This document shows, one piece after another, positions 34,655-48,006 of a DNA stretch of 64,000 bases (positions within the stretch are counted from its first letter, which is position 1; each line of letters opens with the position of its first letter). A model generated the notes under the pieces. That model was not told the origin of the DNA, ran no database searches, and saw only the letters and a list, made by a program, of their open reading frames with translations. The position numbers and the translations under genes were made by a program. This DNA comes from Magnolia sinica. Its lineage: Eukaryota > Streptophyta > Magnoliopsida > Magnoliales > Magnoliaceae. The DNA lies in contig NC_080583.1 in assembly GCF_029962835.1 (NCBI RefSeq), positions 55,717,658 to 55,781,657 on the forward strand, read 5' to 3'.

Positions 34655-35270
34655 TAGAGGCGTACACAAGTTGATCTGAGTCGCGCTTGGCACAACTCGA
34701 CTCAGCTCGGCCAATTGCTGACCTCAGCTCAGACTCGGTCCTTGAGCTTGACTGACTAGTTTAGCTCAGTTCGGTCAACAGCTCGGGCCAGTTCAAGTTG
34801 AGTTCGAGCCAAGATCGAGTCGAGTTCGTCTGTGCAGCATTTTTACAAACAAATGAACTGCATATTCAAAATCTTGCTGTATGTAAAACAACAACAATGG
34901 ATTTACAAGTATTTCATCAAACACTTTGTAAACAACATAAAAATCAAGAAAAAAAAAGGGTATTTGTTTAATATACGTACCTTCCTTGCCACCAGCCATG
35001 CTTCATTGAGTCATTTCACCAAACAATTGGTGAGCAACAACAGTAACAAAGTAACCAAGTCATCGAACTGAATCGATCCGAGTTCGATTCGAGTCGGGTT
35101 CGATCCGAGTCGAGTCGAACTCAGGCAAGCTCAAACTCAGTTTAAAATTTTTTTCGAGCTAAAAAAATCAGCTCGACTTGCCTCAAACTCATTTTGAATC
35201 GAGTCGAATCGAGCTTTTTCGAGTCGAGTTGAGCGAGTTACCGAGCTAACTCTGCTCGTGTACAGCCCTA
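34655..35270. mobile_element. hAT-type MITE, 616 bp
   Basis: The perfect 8-bp duplication ATTTGGAT flanks it (34647-34654 and 35271-35278). The ends TAGAGGCGTACACAAG and CTCGTGTACAGCCCTA are inverted repeats of the TAGGGCTGTACACGAG type seen in plant hAT MITEs. The subterminal regions are filled with GAGTCGAGTT/AACTCGACTC-like words on both sides, and the middle is AT-rich with no transposase. Confidence 0.9.
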
Positions 35271-38200
35271 ATTTGGATGTTAATAGCATCTTATATTTTG
35301 TCCCTTCGTGCTTTTTTTTTCCTTAATATCAACTTTTCTTGTTTAAGCCAATGACCACTGGAGATGTCAATTAAGAACATGTATATTTCTTATTGATCTT
35401 ATAAAAAGACTACTAGGTTAGTCTATTTATGTGGTTCTCAGAGCTGGAGGAAAGGAGAAAGGGAAAAAGTATTCTACTAATCATCTTGAGGAGAGTTTTG
35501 TTCTTGCCATATGTTATGTGAGTATGCATGTTTGTGTATAAGATTCGATATCTTAATTTGGATCTTGTAGCTAGAAGAATCTTATGGATACTTTCGAGAG
35601 TAACCATATGAATTATACTCTGTCCAACTAGCTTGCCAAAGACACATTTAACACACCCATTCAGCTTGCCTCATGTTGGACCTGTCTTCTTGCCATCGAA
35701 TGTATAGGTGAGGCTTATCTAATTATTGCCTTGTATCTCACTATAACACCCCTGAACTTTTCAATACTCGAGTATTGAAAGTTCTCGAGTGTTACCATGA
35801 AATATAATTTAGTATATACATGTGTATGTCACCAGTTTAGCCTATCTTAACCTTATATCTATTCTTCAACCTGAATCTAACCATTGAGAATAATCTTCAT
35901 CCATAGATCGAGTCATCTAACCATTGATTTTTTAGACAAGATCATCATATATCCAAATATTCTCACTTGTTCATCATAACGAACTGTTCAGTTAACTATT
36001 CACCATTAGGTAAATATATATGACCGTCTACTTTGAGTTTGAACCATCCAATCATAGTAAACTAACTACTTGATCTCTGCATTCGCTTGTACACATATCA
36101 AATTGAGATTCTGATCCGTTCGTCTTGTTCACCACCTATGAATATACTTAACTCACCATCAAAACTACAATATGAGGAATGTACACATGTGAACAAGTCA
36201 CTTGAATCTAACGGTATACATGTTTTATCTCTTGATCACTTCAAAAACCCACTTGTGTTAATCCATTTACAAAACTGACTGTATACCTACCTACATACAT
36301 GATTAGAGTACTAACCATCAAGTTTTTCTATTTTTAACATGTTATCTAACCATCCATCGTATTTGAATCCGCCAAATGAGCTGCCCAAATATCAGAATAA
36401 ACTGCCCAGTTCGAAGATCTTAAGGTATATGTCATAACTACCGGCTAGCTTCTCTAATAGATGTATGAAAGCATTGATTTAAACCTTAGGGCGGTATAAC
36501 CTATTAACAAGGCATCTTGGTCGTTTGTAAGCGATTAAGGCCTAATAGGGGCGATGGAAGGAGCATGAAAAATAAAGAATGTCTGCCAAATTTCGATAAA
36601 TTCGGATAATGTAGCCCTCCATTACGGATGGCGGAAGTTGGAGAAATAAAAGATGGCAAAATCATAAATACATAATGTCATTAACCTAAACCCTTGAATT
36701 CTAGATCATATATTTTTCATGATCCGTTTGATGTAAAATTTTATATCATTCTTATGTATCATAAATTAACCATACACATCAAATTTTAGACCGTAGATCA
36801 TTATAAAAGTGGCCTGATTGATAAATCAACCCCTTAACCTTTGATTTCGGTGTCCGTCGAGGAAAACTCATGGGTAGTTGTAGTAGAATATTTCCCTTCT
36901 TATGAATGAATTGGATTTCCCATCACAAGGATGAGTGTGAAATGTGAGAATCCCAATTTGGTAGGCTTTTTTCTTAGGGGTGAAGTGTCATGCCCCAAAC
37001 TGGGAAACCGGGCTCACAAAATTCTTAATCACCGAATCCGGCGCCGACAGCCTCTATAGTACCCCATTCTCGGCTCCCAGCGCTCATACGCCAGATTCCA
37101 ATCCTAGGATCCTACAAGAAGGATTTTCAGTGTAAATTTGTTTGTAAAGGAGCATAACCACTAGTGTACCCAAATCATAAGAGCAACATCATTATCACAT
37201 ATCTACTAGTATAAATCGTTAATTACAATGCTGAAAGGAAATACATGAATATGCTAAAATCTCTACAAAGCTCGGCCTCCATGCTACTGCGACCTAACGT
37301 CACCTGCACGCAATGGTTGTGCATAAGCTTATAGAAAGCTTAGAGGGTGGTGTATGTGTGTGCAATGCACATGCCAAGCATATAGATATCAGAGTAAGCG
37401 GAAATACTGACAATTTCATGAATACCATCAGACTTATCCAGACTATGCGATGCAAAGATACAATAAGGCAAAGTCATATGTTAAGGAAGCAATGTAAATC
37501 GACTACGCAATGCAGAGATATAGTAATCCAAATGTCATATCTAAGTCATACAGTGCAGAATCATAGTAAACTTAACGTCATAAGCTGAGGGTGCAGTGCA
37601 ATATGCAAATGCAAAAGAAATAATAAAGCTGGAGTGTGTAATCGGGATGATAGTACGTGGTATCGCAAGCTGCGGGGTTCATCACAAGAAACTTCTATCC
37701 AAACTAGTCCCATATCTAAATTTGGATAGCTAGACTCAATGTGGTAAACTCCTGAACTTAGGTTGGTCACGCGCCCCAACTGAAATCCTGGCCATTGTGA
37801 AGGTACACATAACGAATTAGTTGCGCACCACCAGCCTGAGTGGATAGTGAATGAATGAATCAATCAATCAAATACTGAGTACACAACTCCTGCTCAATAA
37901 GTCCATGTATCAGTACCGTATATCTCTGGGATCATCACCGGGGTCTAGTATACTCTACGCCAGCTTGTCGCCCCATCAAGCGCACAACTAAGTAAGTGGA
38001 AGAGACCTCACTATCTGTCTGCTAATATCAGCCCGGCCCATCGATAGCAGCCCCATTTATGAGTTGGTTAGACTTAGCCTAACATTGCTTACTCCCTCGG
38101 GCGGGTAAGGCCACACCCCCTTCCAACCAACCACTACACAGTGGGAAGCGCGACCTCATGGTATTCGACACTCGGCACTCTTGCATCCACTCGATCTAGA

Positions 38201-39544
38201 TGTTGGAACGTCCTCCGATACTAAGAGGGTTTAGGAAATTTCACCCAGGGACATCTATAGCACCCCATGTAGAAAAAAGATTTTCACCGTCCCATCTGGC
38301 CATCCACGATCTGCCTGTGGAGGCTATGCTATGATATCGCTAGGGCGTACAGTAGTCATGTTACACAAAGGCGAGATGCATGAATCATGTTATCAGTCAT
38401 GCAATAATCCTGCGCGTACCGCGCGATCATGTGGGGCAACTCCTTCTCACAAGGAGTCTCATAATAAACCAACCCAATGTCATATGCTACGATCAATCAC
38501 TCCTCATAACAAGCATACATATGATGCATATGGGCATGTATCATGATGTAATAAAGTACATAGGCATAATTATCTGATAGGGCAGACAACAATACTCCAT
38601 AATCGACCATCACCGGCTTGTCACATACTACGAGTACAAACTGAATGACGTACTCCTACAACTATAGGATCATATGCGGTATGTCTTACATTAGCCTTCC
38701 AAGGCTCTGCATGATCCAAGACGAGGACGACGGGTCTAGTCCATATGTTGAGATAGGTTCTACATAGTGGATATATCAAACTCGATACTACATATTCTTC
38801 TATCTATGGCAGGGGGTGATGATGTACTAAATAACGGATAACCTAGAAGATACACTAATGTCCAAGATGGACCTTGCACTTATCTCAATAAAGAGACAGA
38901 CGGTGCGGATGATATGTACATGTCACGAGGTCCTAGTAAATGGGTACAAGGGTAGGATACACCTCTCGTGGTGAGTCAAGTGAGTATATGACAAACTGAG
39001 TTCATAAGGTGAGCTACCAGGGTGAATAATTGAGCTTCCTAAATCTCTATATCATGTAATAAACTGGGCTTTCCTATGGGAAGCCCGATACATACACAAA
39101 GTGGGTTTGGTGGAGTACCTACACTTAGGACTATGTGTCCTTCCAAGCAGATTGGGTAGCCCATTCAACACCTACGTGGGCCTTGGGTATGGTCACTAAA
39201 CTTGGGCAAAACATGCATCTAGATGAGCCACTTTTCTATGGAAGGCCTGGTGTGAACATAAGGTGGGCTTCAAAATTTGGGCAGTACTACAGGGCATGGC
39301 GGGAAGCACCATTATTAATGGGGGCCCAACGGTTTGGATTAGCCCACTAAAGGAGATGAGAATGGGCCTAACAACGGGCCCTAGGGAGAGTTACAATGTG
39401 GGCATTTAACCACCATTACTCCTAAGGTGTGGCCCGTTTGGAACCTAGAATCTAACTGCAATGAGGCCCACGACCCTTATACTAGCTAGAAAATGGATGG
39501 GCTACATAAATATTATCACATACGTCATGGTGGAATCATACATC

Positions 39545-39750
39545 GCAATTGAGCCTCGCTCAAGGGCCTCATATACATCACGATGGGCTTCACACAAGGG
39601 CCTCACCTACATCACAATGGGCCTCACACAAGGGCCCCACATAAACCATATTGGGCCTCACTCATAGGCCTCATATACATCACATTGGACCTCACATGCA
39701 TCACATTGGGCCTCACACATGGGCCTCAAATACATCAAAGTGGGCCTCAT
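39545..39750. repeat. ~35-bp tandem repeat inside the solo LTR
   Basis: About five units are built on TGGGCCTCACACAAGGGCCT, CACATACATCACA and variants. They differ in length because TACATCACAT pieces are lost or gained. Confidence 0.8.
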
Positions 39751-40439
39751 GGGGCAGCCCACAGCTTGAAAAAATGGGCAAAACGGTGTGCATATAACCC
39801 ATACATCATGATGAGCCGCATGGGGCAGCCCATGGCCTAGAGAAAAGGATGGACAACCTATATACAACACATATATCATGGTGGGCCTGCCTAAGGCAAC
39901 CCCTGATTGGGGCACAAACGTAGGGTGGGCCTCTCAAGACAATGGGGCCCATGGCCCTAAGAAAATGAATGAACACACAAATCATGGTGGGGCCTAGGAC
40001 TTAAAATCAAGTCAATATGTGGCTTGTGTGGGCCACACTATGCACAACAGTTGAGAGGTTTACCCTCCATTAAAACATTCATAATTATTTGTTGGGCCAC
40101 CGAGGCGTGGCTCACGAATCCGGCCCATCCATTATGTGTGGCCCACTTGGTTAAGGGATCAGACCAAGTTTCAGATGCATCTAAATCTCAGATGGACCCC
40201 AACAAGTGCTTTTATATGATTTAGCATGTCTTCACATGATTTTAGATGGTGTGAGCCACCTGAGTTCTATATACTACTGATTTTTTTGGGGTATCTCAAT
40301 TTCTAAAGGGAACCCATTAAATGCATGGTGTAGATGTTTGACATACATCATGGTGGGGCCTGTGGTAGGGCCCACTCTCCCTAGTCGTTCTAAGCAGTAG
40401 GACGCTGGCAGCAATAACATTTAATGCTGTTGTTGCTTT

Positions 40440-40440
<1 letters not shown>

Positions 40441-40489
<49 letters not shown>

Positions 40490-40490
40490 T
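40441..40490. repeat. TA microsatellite
   Basis: About 20 uninterrupted TA units lie at 40443-40483 inside the solo LTR. Cruciform-prone and likely length-variable. Confidence 0.95.
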
Positions 40491-43400
40491 AAAGGTTTTT
40501 CATAGGTGGGGGCCACATCAAGAGGATCCACTCCGTTGGTTGGGTTCCCGGGCTCGTGACAGGCTTAACGAGCCCAATATTCATAATGTTCAGACGTATA
40601 GAAACATCCAACGGGCCCTAACAATTTATATCTCCAAAACTACTGCTTTCTACAAGGCGGCCTGCCAGAGATTCGGTTTGGCTTCATTTTTTGGTTCAAC
40701 TCCTGAAATGAGCTGGGAAATTGGATGGACAGTGTGGATCAAATACATACATCAAGGTGGAGTCCATGCATTTGGATAAAACACTTACATTAGTGGGCTA
40801 CACCATCCATTGCTGGACGGTGGACAGCGTGGATAAAACATATACCTAATGTGTGGGCCCCACATGTGTGGACAACACACACATCAAGTGGGGTCCATAG
40901 ATGGACGGTGTTGTTAAAACACTTACATTAGGGTGCCCTAGCACCGTCCCTTGCTAGATGGTGTGAGAGCAACACATACATCAGGTGGTCACACAGATGG
41001 TGTGAATATAACACGTATACCATGGTAGGCCCACGTCCAGGGACTGGAGGTGGGGATGGCATATACATCAAGGTGGGTCCACGTCAGCGTGGCCCACCCG
41101 CTAGATCAAACTGATATTTGTGTTGTCCCTCCAGCAGTGCATGTTGCTGGACGGTGGATGATACATCACACATATGACATGGGGTGGGGTCCACGTGGGT
41201 GATCCTATCCGTCCATCAGTTGGCAACCTCACAGTGGGCCCCGAAGAAGCTTCGAAATAAGTTGATATTTATGATTTCCCGTCGTCCAACCTTGCCCGAA
41301 AACGGGCAGCAAGGTGGACCCATATGGACAGTGGGTTGGCCCGCTTAAATGGACAGCGTGGACGAAACTCATACACTCTTCAAGTGGGCCATCAATCATG
41401 GAAGAAAGATAGAGAGGGAGAGAGAGAATCGAGTGGCAAAGGGAGCTTCGCCACTATGAACTCCCTTGATCTATATTGCATGCATCAAAATAGGTCCCAA
41501 AACATATGGGCCCTTTAAAAATGGAAATCAAGGTGGGGATACCATCCCCACCACAAACTTAAGGTCTAGATGACCTCTTACAATGGAAATCAAGATAAAC
41601 ATCATGATGGGGTCCATGAAAAATGGCCCAATTATGGGATGAACATATGAATCATGGTGGGCCATCGGCCACACCTAGGGTCCAAAGTAAGATCTATACC
41701 ATTAATCGGTACGCCCCACTTGGCCCATCATAAAAAACACAATCTAATCCTACAAATCACCCATCAATTGCTAATGTTCTTGGTTCTATGGCTTCCTTAG
41801 CTCCTTGGCTTTAACTTTGATAGAGGATGATGAAGATTGAAGGGCTAGGATGAGAGGTTTGGGGGTAGGAAGTGGGCCTTGATCTTGGGTTCTTTCTCTC
41901 CTTAGAATTTTCTCTCTTGGTTGCTTGGGATTTGGGTAGAGAAATGAGATGAGATGGAGTGATGGATGGGAGAGAGGGATGGTGTTGTAAGGAGAGATGG
42001 GTGAGAGGTATGGTGGTGTAAGGAGAGATGACATGAGAGTTGACTTTTGGGGACATGATATGGCATAGGGTATGGGTTGCCTTATATTGTTGGTAAGAGA
42101 GGGATGAGCTAGATATGGGTTGTACTTAGCTAGTACTTGATTGATTGATGTGATGTTTGGGTAGAGATTCTCTCAGAATTCGTAATGTGCGGTATTTCTT
42201 TGAAATAAACATGGGCCCACAACTCCTAACCTAGGTATCGCATCGATGCACAAGATGGGGCGTAGGAACCGCAGTCGTCAGGGTATAGGTTTCGGGTCGA
42301 GTTGACTCAAATCTACGGGATGCGACTTAGGGTCGGGCGCAAATGCCGATTATAGGTCGTGGGGTACCAGAATTCGATAGGGAGGATCGCGGAAGTTTAA
42401 TAAACGATATGGATTGGGATACGGGCCTTACACGAAGTTAGAGTTTTAGGCTTACCAACTCTTCCGAAATCTTGACTTTTTAATTAACCCACTTTATATT
42501 GTCAATTGTAACTCAAATTTGGACCACACTTTGGCCTCATGTGACAACGAGATTGAATAAAATTTAGACCCCAATCTATGATCTTACACCGTTGAATGTT
42601 GACCGCTTTAAAGCCAATTCCTTCATTACAGCGCAAAATGTGAAATTTCATATTCAGGCCTTTTCCACCATCGATCAACCACCAATTTTTTAAAAATATT
42701 TTTCCTATCTTAAATACACATTTCTCCCAAAATTTGGCCCTGATCATTAAGCGTGGACCGTTAATTTAGATCAGGACCGTTTTGTCATCCACTATGAGAA
42801 TTTTCAAGATAAACCAATCTAAATTTCAAGTCACCAAGAAAATTATGTACCCTGGCCCTATTCTATGATCCCGTCATTATGAGTGAATTAGATTTAAAGA
42901 AATATCACCAGAAGAGACAAATTGGAGAAACCCAATTTGAGAAAACCTTTATAAAAGAGTGCATGTGTCCCTTCTCCACTTAAAATCCCATGCCCGCCAC
43001 CTTCTCACGTCTAAGGAAGAGAGAAAGAGAGTGAAAGAGAGAGAGAAGCCTAGATGCCTGTCCATTTTCTTCCTTCCCCACACGTGTTTTGCCTATCTCT
43101 TTCTCAAGTGACATTGTGGTTTATGTAAAAGCCCCCCTACATCAAGATCTGCCTCGGGTTTACATCTAAGGTTAAGGTGAGGGATTCCTTTACGCTTGCA
43201 CTAATTTGAATTGATATATACATAATTTGTCTTATTTTTACATACTTTTATATTAGTATAATTTCCATGTCATTAATTAATGGACCATTATGAATATTTA
43301 TCCCTGTAAGAATTAGGGTTAAGGTATGATTTTAATTATGCATGATTTTTATGAATTCATGGGGGGTGATGGATACAAACCTTGCCCTTTGCCAAATTTG

Positions 43401-45090
43401 AGAGCGGCACGTGTTTTCACTCTATATTGAGTTGGCTTCTGCTCATTTTCCTTTAATTTTGTTGAGTTAGCCTAATGCTACTCTTCTCTTTTATTAGGTT
43501 AGCCTTGTGCTACCTCCCTTTATAGCTTGGGCATGTGTCTTGAAATTCTAAAAATTATATGGTTTGATTTATTTTCTCATTAATGCAAGCGGTTCTAGTG
43601 ATTCATATATTTTATCATGGATGTAATGCACTCTGGGTAGTGACCCTCTTGGTCGACACATAATTCCATGGGTTGGGTAGTGGTGCATAATCGATGTAAG
43701 TAAATCATCATGCATGTTACATCACTTTCGAGATTGGATATCACAAATAATCGCAAATAGTGACTCCATGAACAAATCATGTCACATAAATCTTTCGATC
43801 GTGTGCTGTATCACCTTGATGTATTCACGTAAATCCACGGTAGCATTGGACATGCCAACAAATCTCTGTAGTATGGGATGTAGGGTGAGCCGGGTTTTCT
43901 ATGAATTATATTTCATATTATGATGATCAATACGTATGATGGACCGCACACACTATGTTAGGCATCATTCATGTAGATTGGTTACGCATACTGATACCAC
44001 TCGTAGTGGTGGAGTACGAGATGTATTGGAACCCTCACATTATTCTTATAAATCTCTTGAATTATTGTTAATATTAAATGATAACCATCACTATGAGTAG
44101 GGCATTAACCTTATCAAACCATATAGCTGTTGCAGGTGAATTATAGGTTAATGATACGGATGATGATCATTTTATGGAAGATTCTTTCGAATAAAGAAAA
44201 ATGATAGCGCTATAATTTGTTTCATTCAATTTTCATTACTTACTTTAATATGATGTAATAAGCTCTCATTTGAGAGGGCATTAGACAATTAGTTGAATTT
44301 TATACTTTGATGGAATAAGATGTATAGTCGATTTTATTCTCGTGAATGATTATCTTCATGAATGTGATAAAAAAATAAGGTGTGATTTTGAAGTTTTCAA
44401 TAATTACATATATTGTTATCATACGTGATGTATGTATTTGCCTGACTGGATATTTTTCTCGGGGCACAGACCGTCTGGATGTTTTTCCCGAGTTGATTGC
44501 ATGGGTGACGAGCCCACTGTGCGCACGGATGAGCATCCCCGGGGTGATGATTGCATTCATGCATTTATGCACATAATAAGACCTGCATCGTGTATTGTTT
44601 TAAATGCTTTATTTTATAACTATGCTTACCTAATGCGGCGGTATGTAATCTTGAGGGGAATTCACACTGAGTTGGCCACTCATCCATCAAATATAAAACT
44701 GTACAGGTAGTAAATGTAACTTAAGTAATATGCATGTTTAGACTGATCATGAGTCGTTATGATGATCAAGGATACGTGGTTGTACCTGTCAAGGAAGCTG
44801 CGCGACCTTGCGGCTTTTGTTATATATTTCTTTTATATTTCTCATGCATGTAAATCTTGTAATTATTAATGTGGAGACATTGGTTTGTATAAGTCATCAA
44901 GGGCACTCTCTTGTATGTTGTAAATGTAACTGAAATTTTTCATTATGTTGAATTGTCCATTCTACGCTCATCTGCTTACTCTAATAAAGAAAAAAAATGT
45001 GTACTTAAATTTGACCATCCTTTAAGGTTAACACTCGGGTTTTTGGGATACGAGTCATATACTCGGGTCCTGAAAAGTTGGGGCGTTACA

Positions 45091-46862
45091 GTTGGTATTA
45101 GAGTATAGTTTGGATAAACTTGGCCTTGGGAAATGATCTTATACAAGCCTTAAATGTCTCAAGTTAGGAGGTTTAAAATTAGAAATTTGAACTTAGGTGA
45201 ATTTCCCTTAGACTTAGAAGAATGGTTGAGAACATAGATACTTCAAACTTTAGGCTCCTTGAAACATTTAGGTTAGACCTTTAAACTTTCACCTATGAAG
45301 AATCCCACGAGATTTAGAAGAAATGAGAATGTAGAAACTCAAAATCTTAGGTCCCCTTAGAATTATTAGAACAACTATTTGAACTTATGTGAATTTCCTC
45401 TGTAGCTAGGAGAAATTGAGAATATAGAAAATCAAAATGTTAAGCCCCCCTGGACCGTTGTTTCGACAACCATGGAACTTAGAAGTGGACTTAGGTTCCA
45501 TTAGAAATTATTAACATAGCCTTTAGATTGATGTGGATCCTATTAGACATAGGAGAAACTGAGGGCATAGAGGCACAAAATCTTAGGCCCCTTGAACATT
45601 TAGTCATTTGAACTTAGAAACAAAAACTTCGGGTCCCTTGTAAACTACCAAAATGATTATTTGGACCTAGAAATTTAATATGTGTACTAAGTACTCATTA
45701 TAACATACACAAGGCTACAAAAAAAAAATAAAAAATTCGTATACTTGACTTCTAAGTGAAAACTTTCTAGGAATCCAAGATATGAACCTCCTTAAAATTT
45801 CATTAGCTAAGAATAACATTGTCATAATAATTAGCAAATGGATCGGACTTAGGCTTGTAGGAATTTCCTTAACAACCATATTCTACATTAGTTTAGGCAT
45901 AAGCACTTCCTAAACTTAAGGAATTGTACTAAAACCGTAATTTGGATTTCCCTAATACATCTCTTTGCTTAGGAATAATATTTCCCGCAATCCCACCACG
46001 TGAAATTTATTAGAGACAGAATTATAGGGTTTTAGGTGGATTTCCAACTATAAACTGAGCATACTGGAATTTGATTTGAAATCCCAGATAGATTTAGCAA
46101 AAATTTTAAACTTAGGTTTCATGTAGGGACCCTGGTCCTGAAAATTTTTGCATTAAGCTTAGATGATCAGAGTGCACAGTGGAAGCGTGATGGTCGATTG
46201 TGTTTATTCACGTAAATTTCAGACACTCTCATTGTCAATTTAAAAGATCATATGATATTCTCCAAGAGTCTAGAACAATCTGGATCACGAATTGATGGAA
46301 CCATGTTTAGGTGAAGCATACGTGATTTGGCTCAAGTTCTAGGTCCTAGCAAATCTCAACGGTCTCATCGCCCTGATCAAGCAAAGGATCGAGATTCAAC
46401 GGGATTATGAATTAATACCAAAATCCTCTGTTCTGCAGGCAGATGTCGACGTATTGGGCTCAAACCCACTACAACCATCTATCCGTGATAGCTTGAACAC
46501 TGAAAACCAGAAAATTGTATTGTACTTTAGATGTTAAGAATTATCATTAAATGTAAAGGAAAATAAAAGCAAAGCTAGGATATTGGTATTCTCCACCCAA
46601 ATGAACTTAAAATCTTAGTAAAGTGCTATGAGAAATCCTGATGTTGACAAACATTAGTAAGATCCCCTAGCTCCTGTTAATACTGAAATGATTTCTAACA
46701 TTTAGTGGAGCCTAAATGCATTAGTTGATTTGCTATGATGGAGAGTTAAGGGTTGTGGTAGATTGGGATATAACATTGAAATTTTACACTTAGGCATACA
46801 TGAAATAGGGTACACCTTATTACCAAATCTCAAGGGCGAGATTTTCTTTAAGGGGAGTAGAT
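45091..46862 (+). mobile_element. Non-coding interior of the plus-strand LTR element
   Basis: It starts with a primer-binding site (TTGGTATTAGAG, 45092-45103; consensus TGGTATCAGAG) and ends with a polypurine tract (AAGGGGAGTAGA, 46850-46861) next to the 3' LTR. The 1.77 kb between holds no open frame with retroelement motifs. About 45191-45610 consists of a degenerate tandem repeat of roughly 90-130 bp (words: GAACTTAGGTGAATTTCC, AGGAGAAATTGAGAATATAG, CAAAATCTTAGGCCCCTTG). It fits a LARD-type, non-autonomous element. Confidence 0.7.
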
Positions 46863-47610
46863 TGTAACACCCCGTACTTTCCAGTACTCGAGTGTTACCA
46901 TGTAATCTAATTAGTATAAATGCAAGCCTGGCCTAAGTGAACCTTCACATTCATCCTAGCTTAAATCCAACCGTTGAAAACAAGTCCCATCCATAGATCA
47001 ACCTATCCATCCATTGTTATCCCAGATAGACGAGTCTAGCGGATTATGAATTCACGAAACAGGATCACGAGATCCACCATTTATTAGGTCCTGCCACTCA
47101 ATGTTGGAATCCATTACTTGACCTCTACAACCAAGCCATTCATTAGCAACATCAGGTAAACTATACATTTACATTGAGACTCCTTAAGATAAACAATGAA
47201 TCAATCACAACGTTCCATTGATCGACCCAATTATCAATTCCCTTAACTCAACCATCGAGTTATAAATTTAACCATAAACCATCCAAGTAGTAGCTGTGCC
47301 CGAGATTTTGACACATGGCTTAGCAGGACGTAATTCAAACCGCTGATGACCATAATCAAAGGTGGGTCCTGCATAAAATCCCACTACTAATAAAGATAAA
47401 TAAATAGATGAGCGAATGTCTATGTACGCACATACAGTAATAAGGTAAGATGAAATAAGTAATGCAAATGATATTATTGTAGACTTTAATGACACTGAGA
47501 AAGGTGGACCACTTAAACAAATTACAGAGGAGTAGAAGAAATTGTAGAAAATAATAATAATAAAAATAACAATAGTAATGATGATGGTAATAAAGCTCGA
47601 ATTGGGAATT
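46863..47610 (+). mobile_element. 3' LTR of the plus-strand element, truncated
   Basis: It starts TGTAACACCCCGTACTTTCC and follows the 5' LTR sequence for several hundred bases (GTTGAAAACAAGTCCCATCC, CCATAGATC). At about 47600, after an AT-rich microsatellite (ATAATAATAATAAAAATAAC), it meets the minus-strand element. About 3 kb of expected LTR is missing here. Confidence 0.65.
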
Positions 47611-47619
47611 TTTGATCCA

Positions 47620-48006
47620 CACATAGAAGGCCCTAGCTTGCCCTACATCCGCCTGGTAATTCCCATAGAACATTGGACCCCAGTCCTTCTTCATAAAATG
47701 ACTGAGTATGGCTAACTCGTCGAACAGATGCTCCTCTACGGAGGCCTCGAAAGCGACGCGGCGAACTAGGAAGTTCCCCATATCTTTTACAGGCGGTTGA
47801 GAGGCTAGGGTTTCGCGCCTCCTTTGGGAATCGTTGCGACGCTTGGATCGGACTTCCGCAACCGCTTTCCCCTTTGGATCGGCCCTTTGCTTGCTTTGTC
47901 TTTCTCGACTCGGTCTCGGTTCGTCGATTGGCGGTCTTTTCTTTCCCATGAGTGATAGGATCATCGGGATGGATAAGATGGAGACCAAGGTGGCAAGAAA
48001 TGCCAT
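47620..48006 (-). pseudogene. Start of the ORF of a truncated LTR element
   Basis: On the minus strand an open frame begins MAFLATLVSILSIPMILSLM (48006), continues with basic GKKRPPIDEPRPSRERQSKQ and RADPKGKAVAEVRSKRR, and then FLVRRVAFEASVEEHLFDEL, KKDWGPMFYGNYQADVGQAR, AFYVWIKNSQ. The later part resembles the plant retrotransposon-associated domain also seen in the SIRE 3' ORF (W...YPELVREFY pattern), with basic low-complexity sequence before it. The frame runs on into the neighbouring LTR to 47356, making a chimeric 216-codon frame that is a junction artefact. Function unknown. Confidence 0.45.

Larger units (their letters stand above)
36986..42432 (-). mobile_element. Solo LTR, 5.4 kb, Gypsy-like
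   Basis: The plus-strand ends are TGTCATGCCCCAAACTGGG and GATACGGGCCTTACA. Read on the minus strand it starts TGTAAGGCCCGTATCCC, a common start of long Gypsy LTRs. The flanks TGAAG (36981-36985) and CGAAG (42433-42437) agree at four of five positions, fitting a target duplication. No gag or pol sequence and no primer site lie inside. A TATA-like AATATAAGG is at about 42090-42083 on the minus strand. It contains tandem repeats at 39560-39745 and a TA microsatellite. Confidence 0.72.
35752..45090 (+). mobile_element. 5' LTR of a plus-strand LTR element, interrupted by a solo LTR
   Basis: The left end TATAACACCCCTGAAC (TG changed to TA) matches the start of the 3' LTR at 46863 (TGTAACACCCCGTAC), and both continue ACTCGAG...TGTTACCATG. 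The right end GGGCGTTACA at 45090 is followed by an initiator-Met primer site. Removing the nested solo LTR (36986-42432) and one target duplication leaves about 3.9 kb. A TATA box, CCTTTATAAAAGAG (42950-42957), lies in the second part, followed by GA-rich transcript-leader sequence. Confidence 0.75.

Noticed and set aside
47356-47619. C-terminal part of a 216-codon minus frame (tyrosine/histidine-rich)
   Set aside because: It is translation of an AT-rich microsatellite and LTR sequence beyond an element breakpoint, not part of the original ORF.
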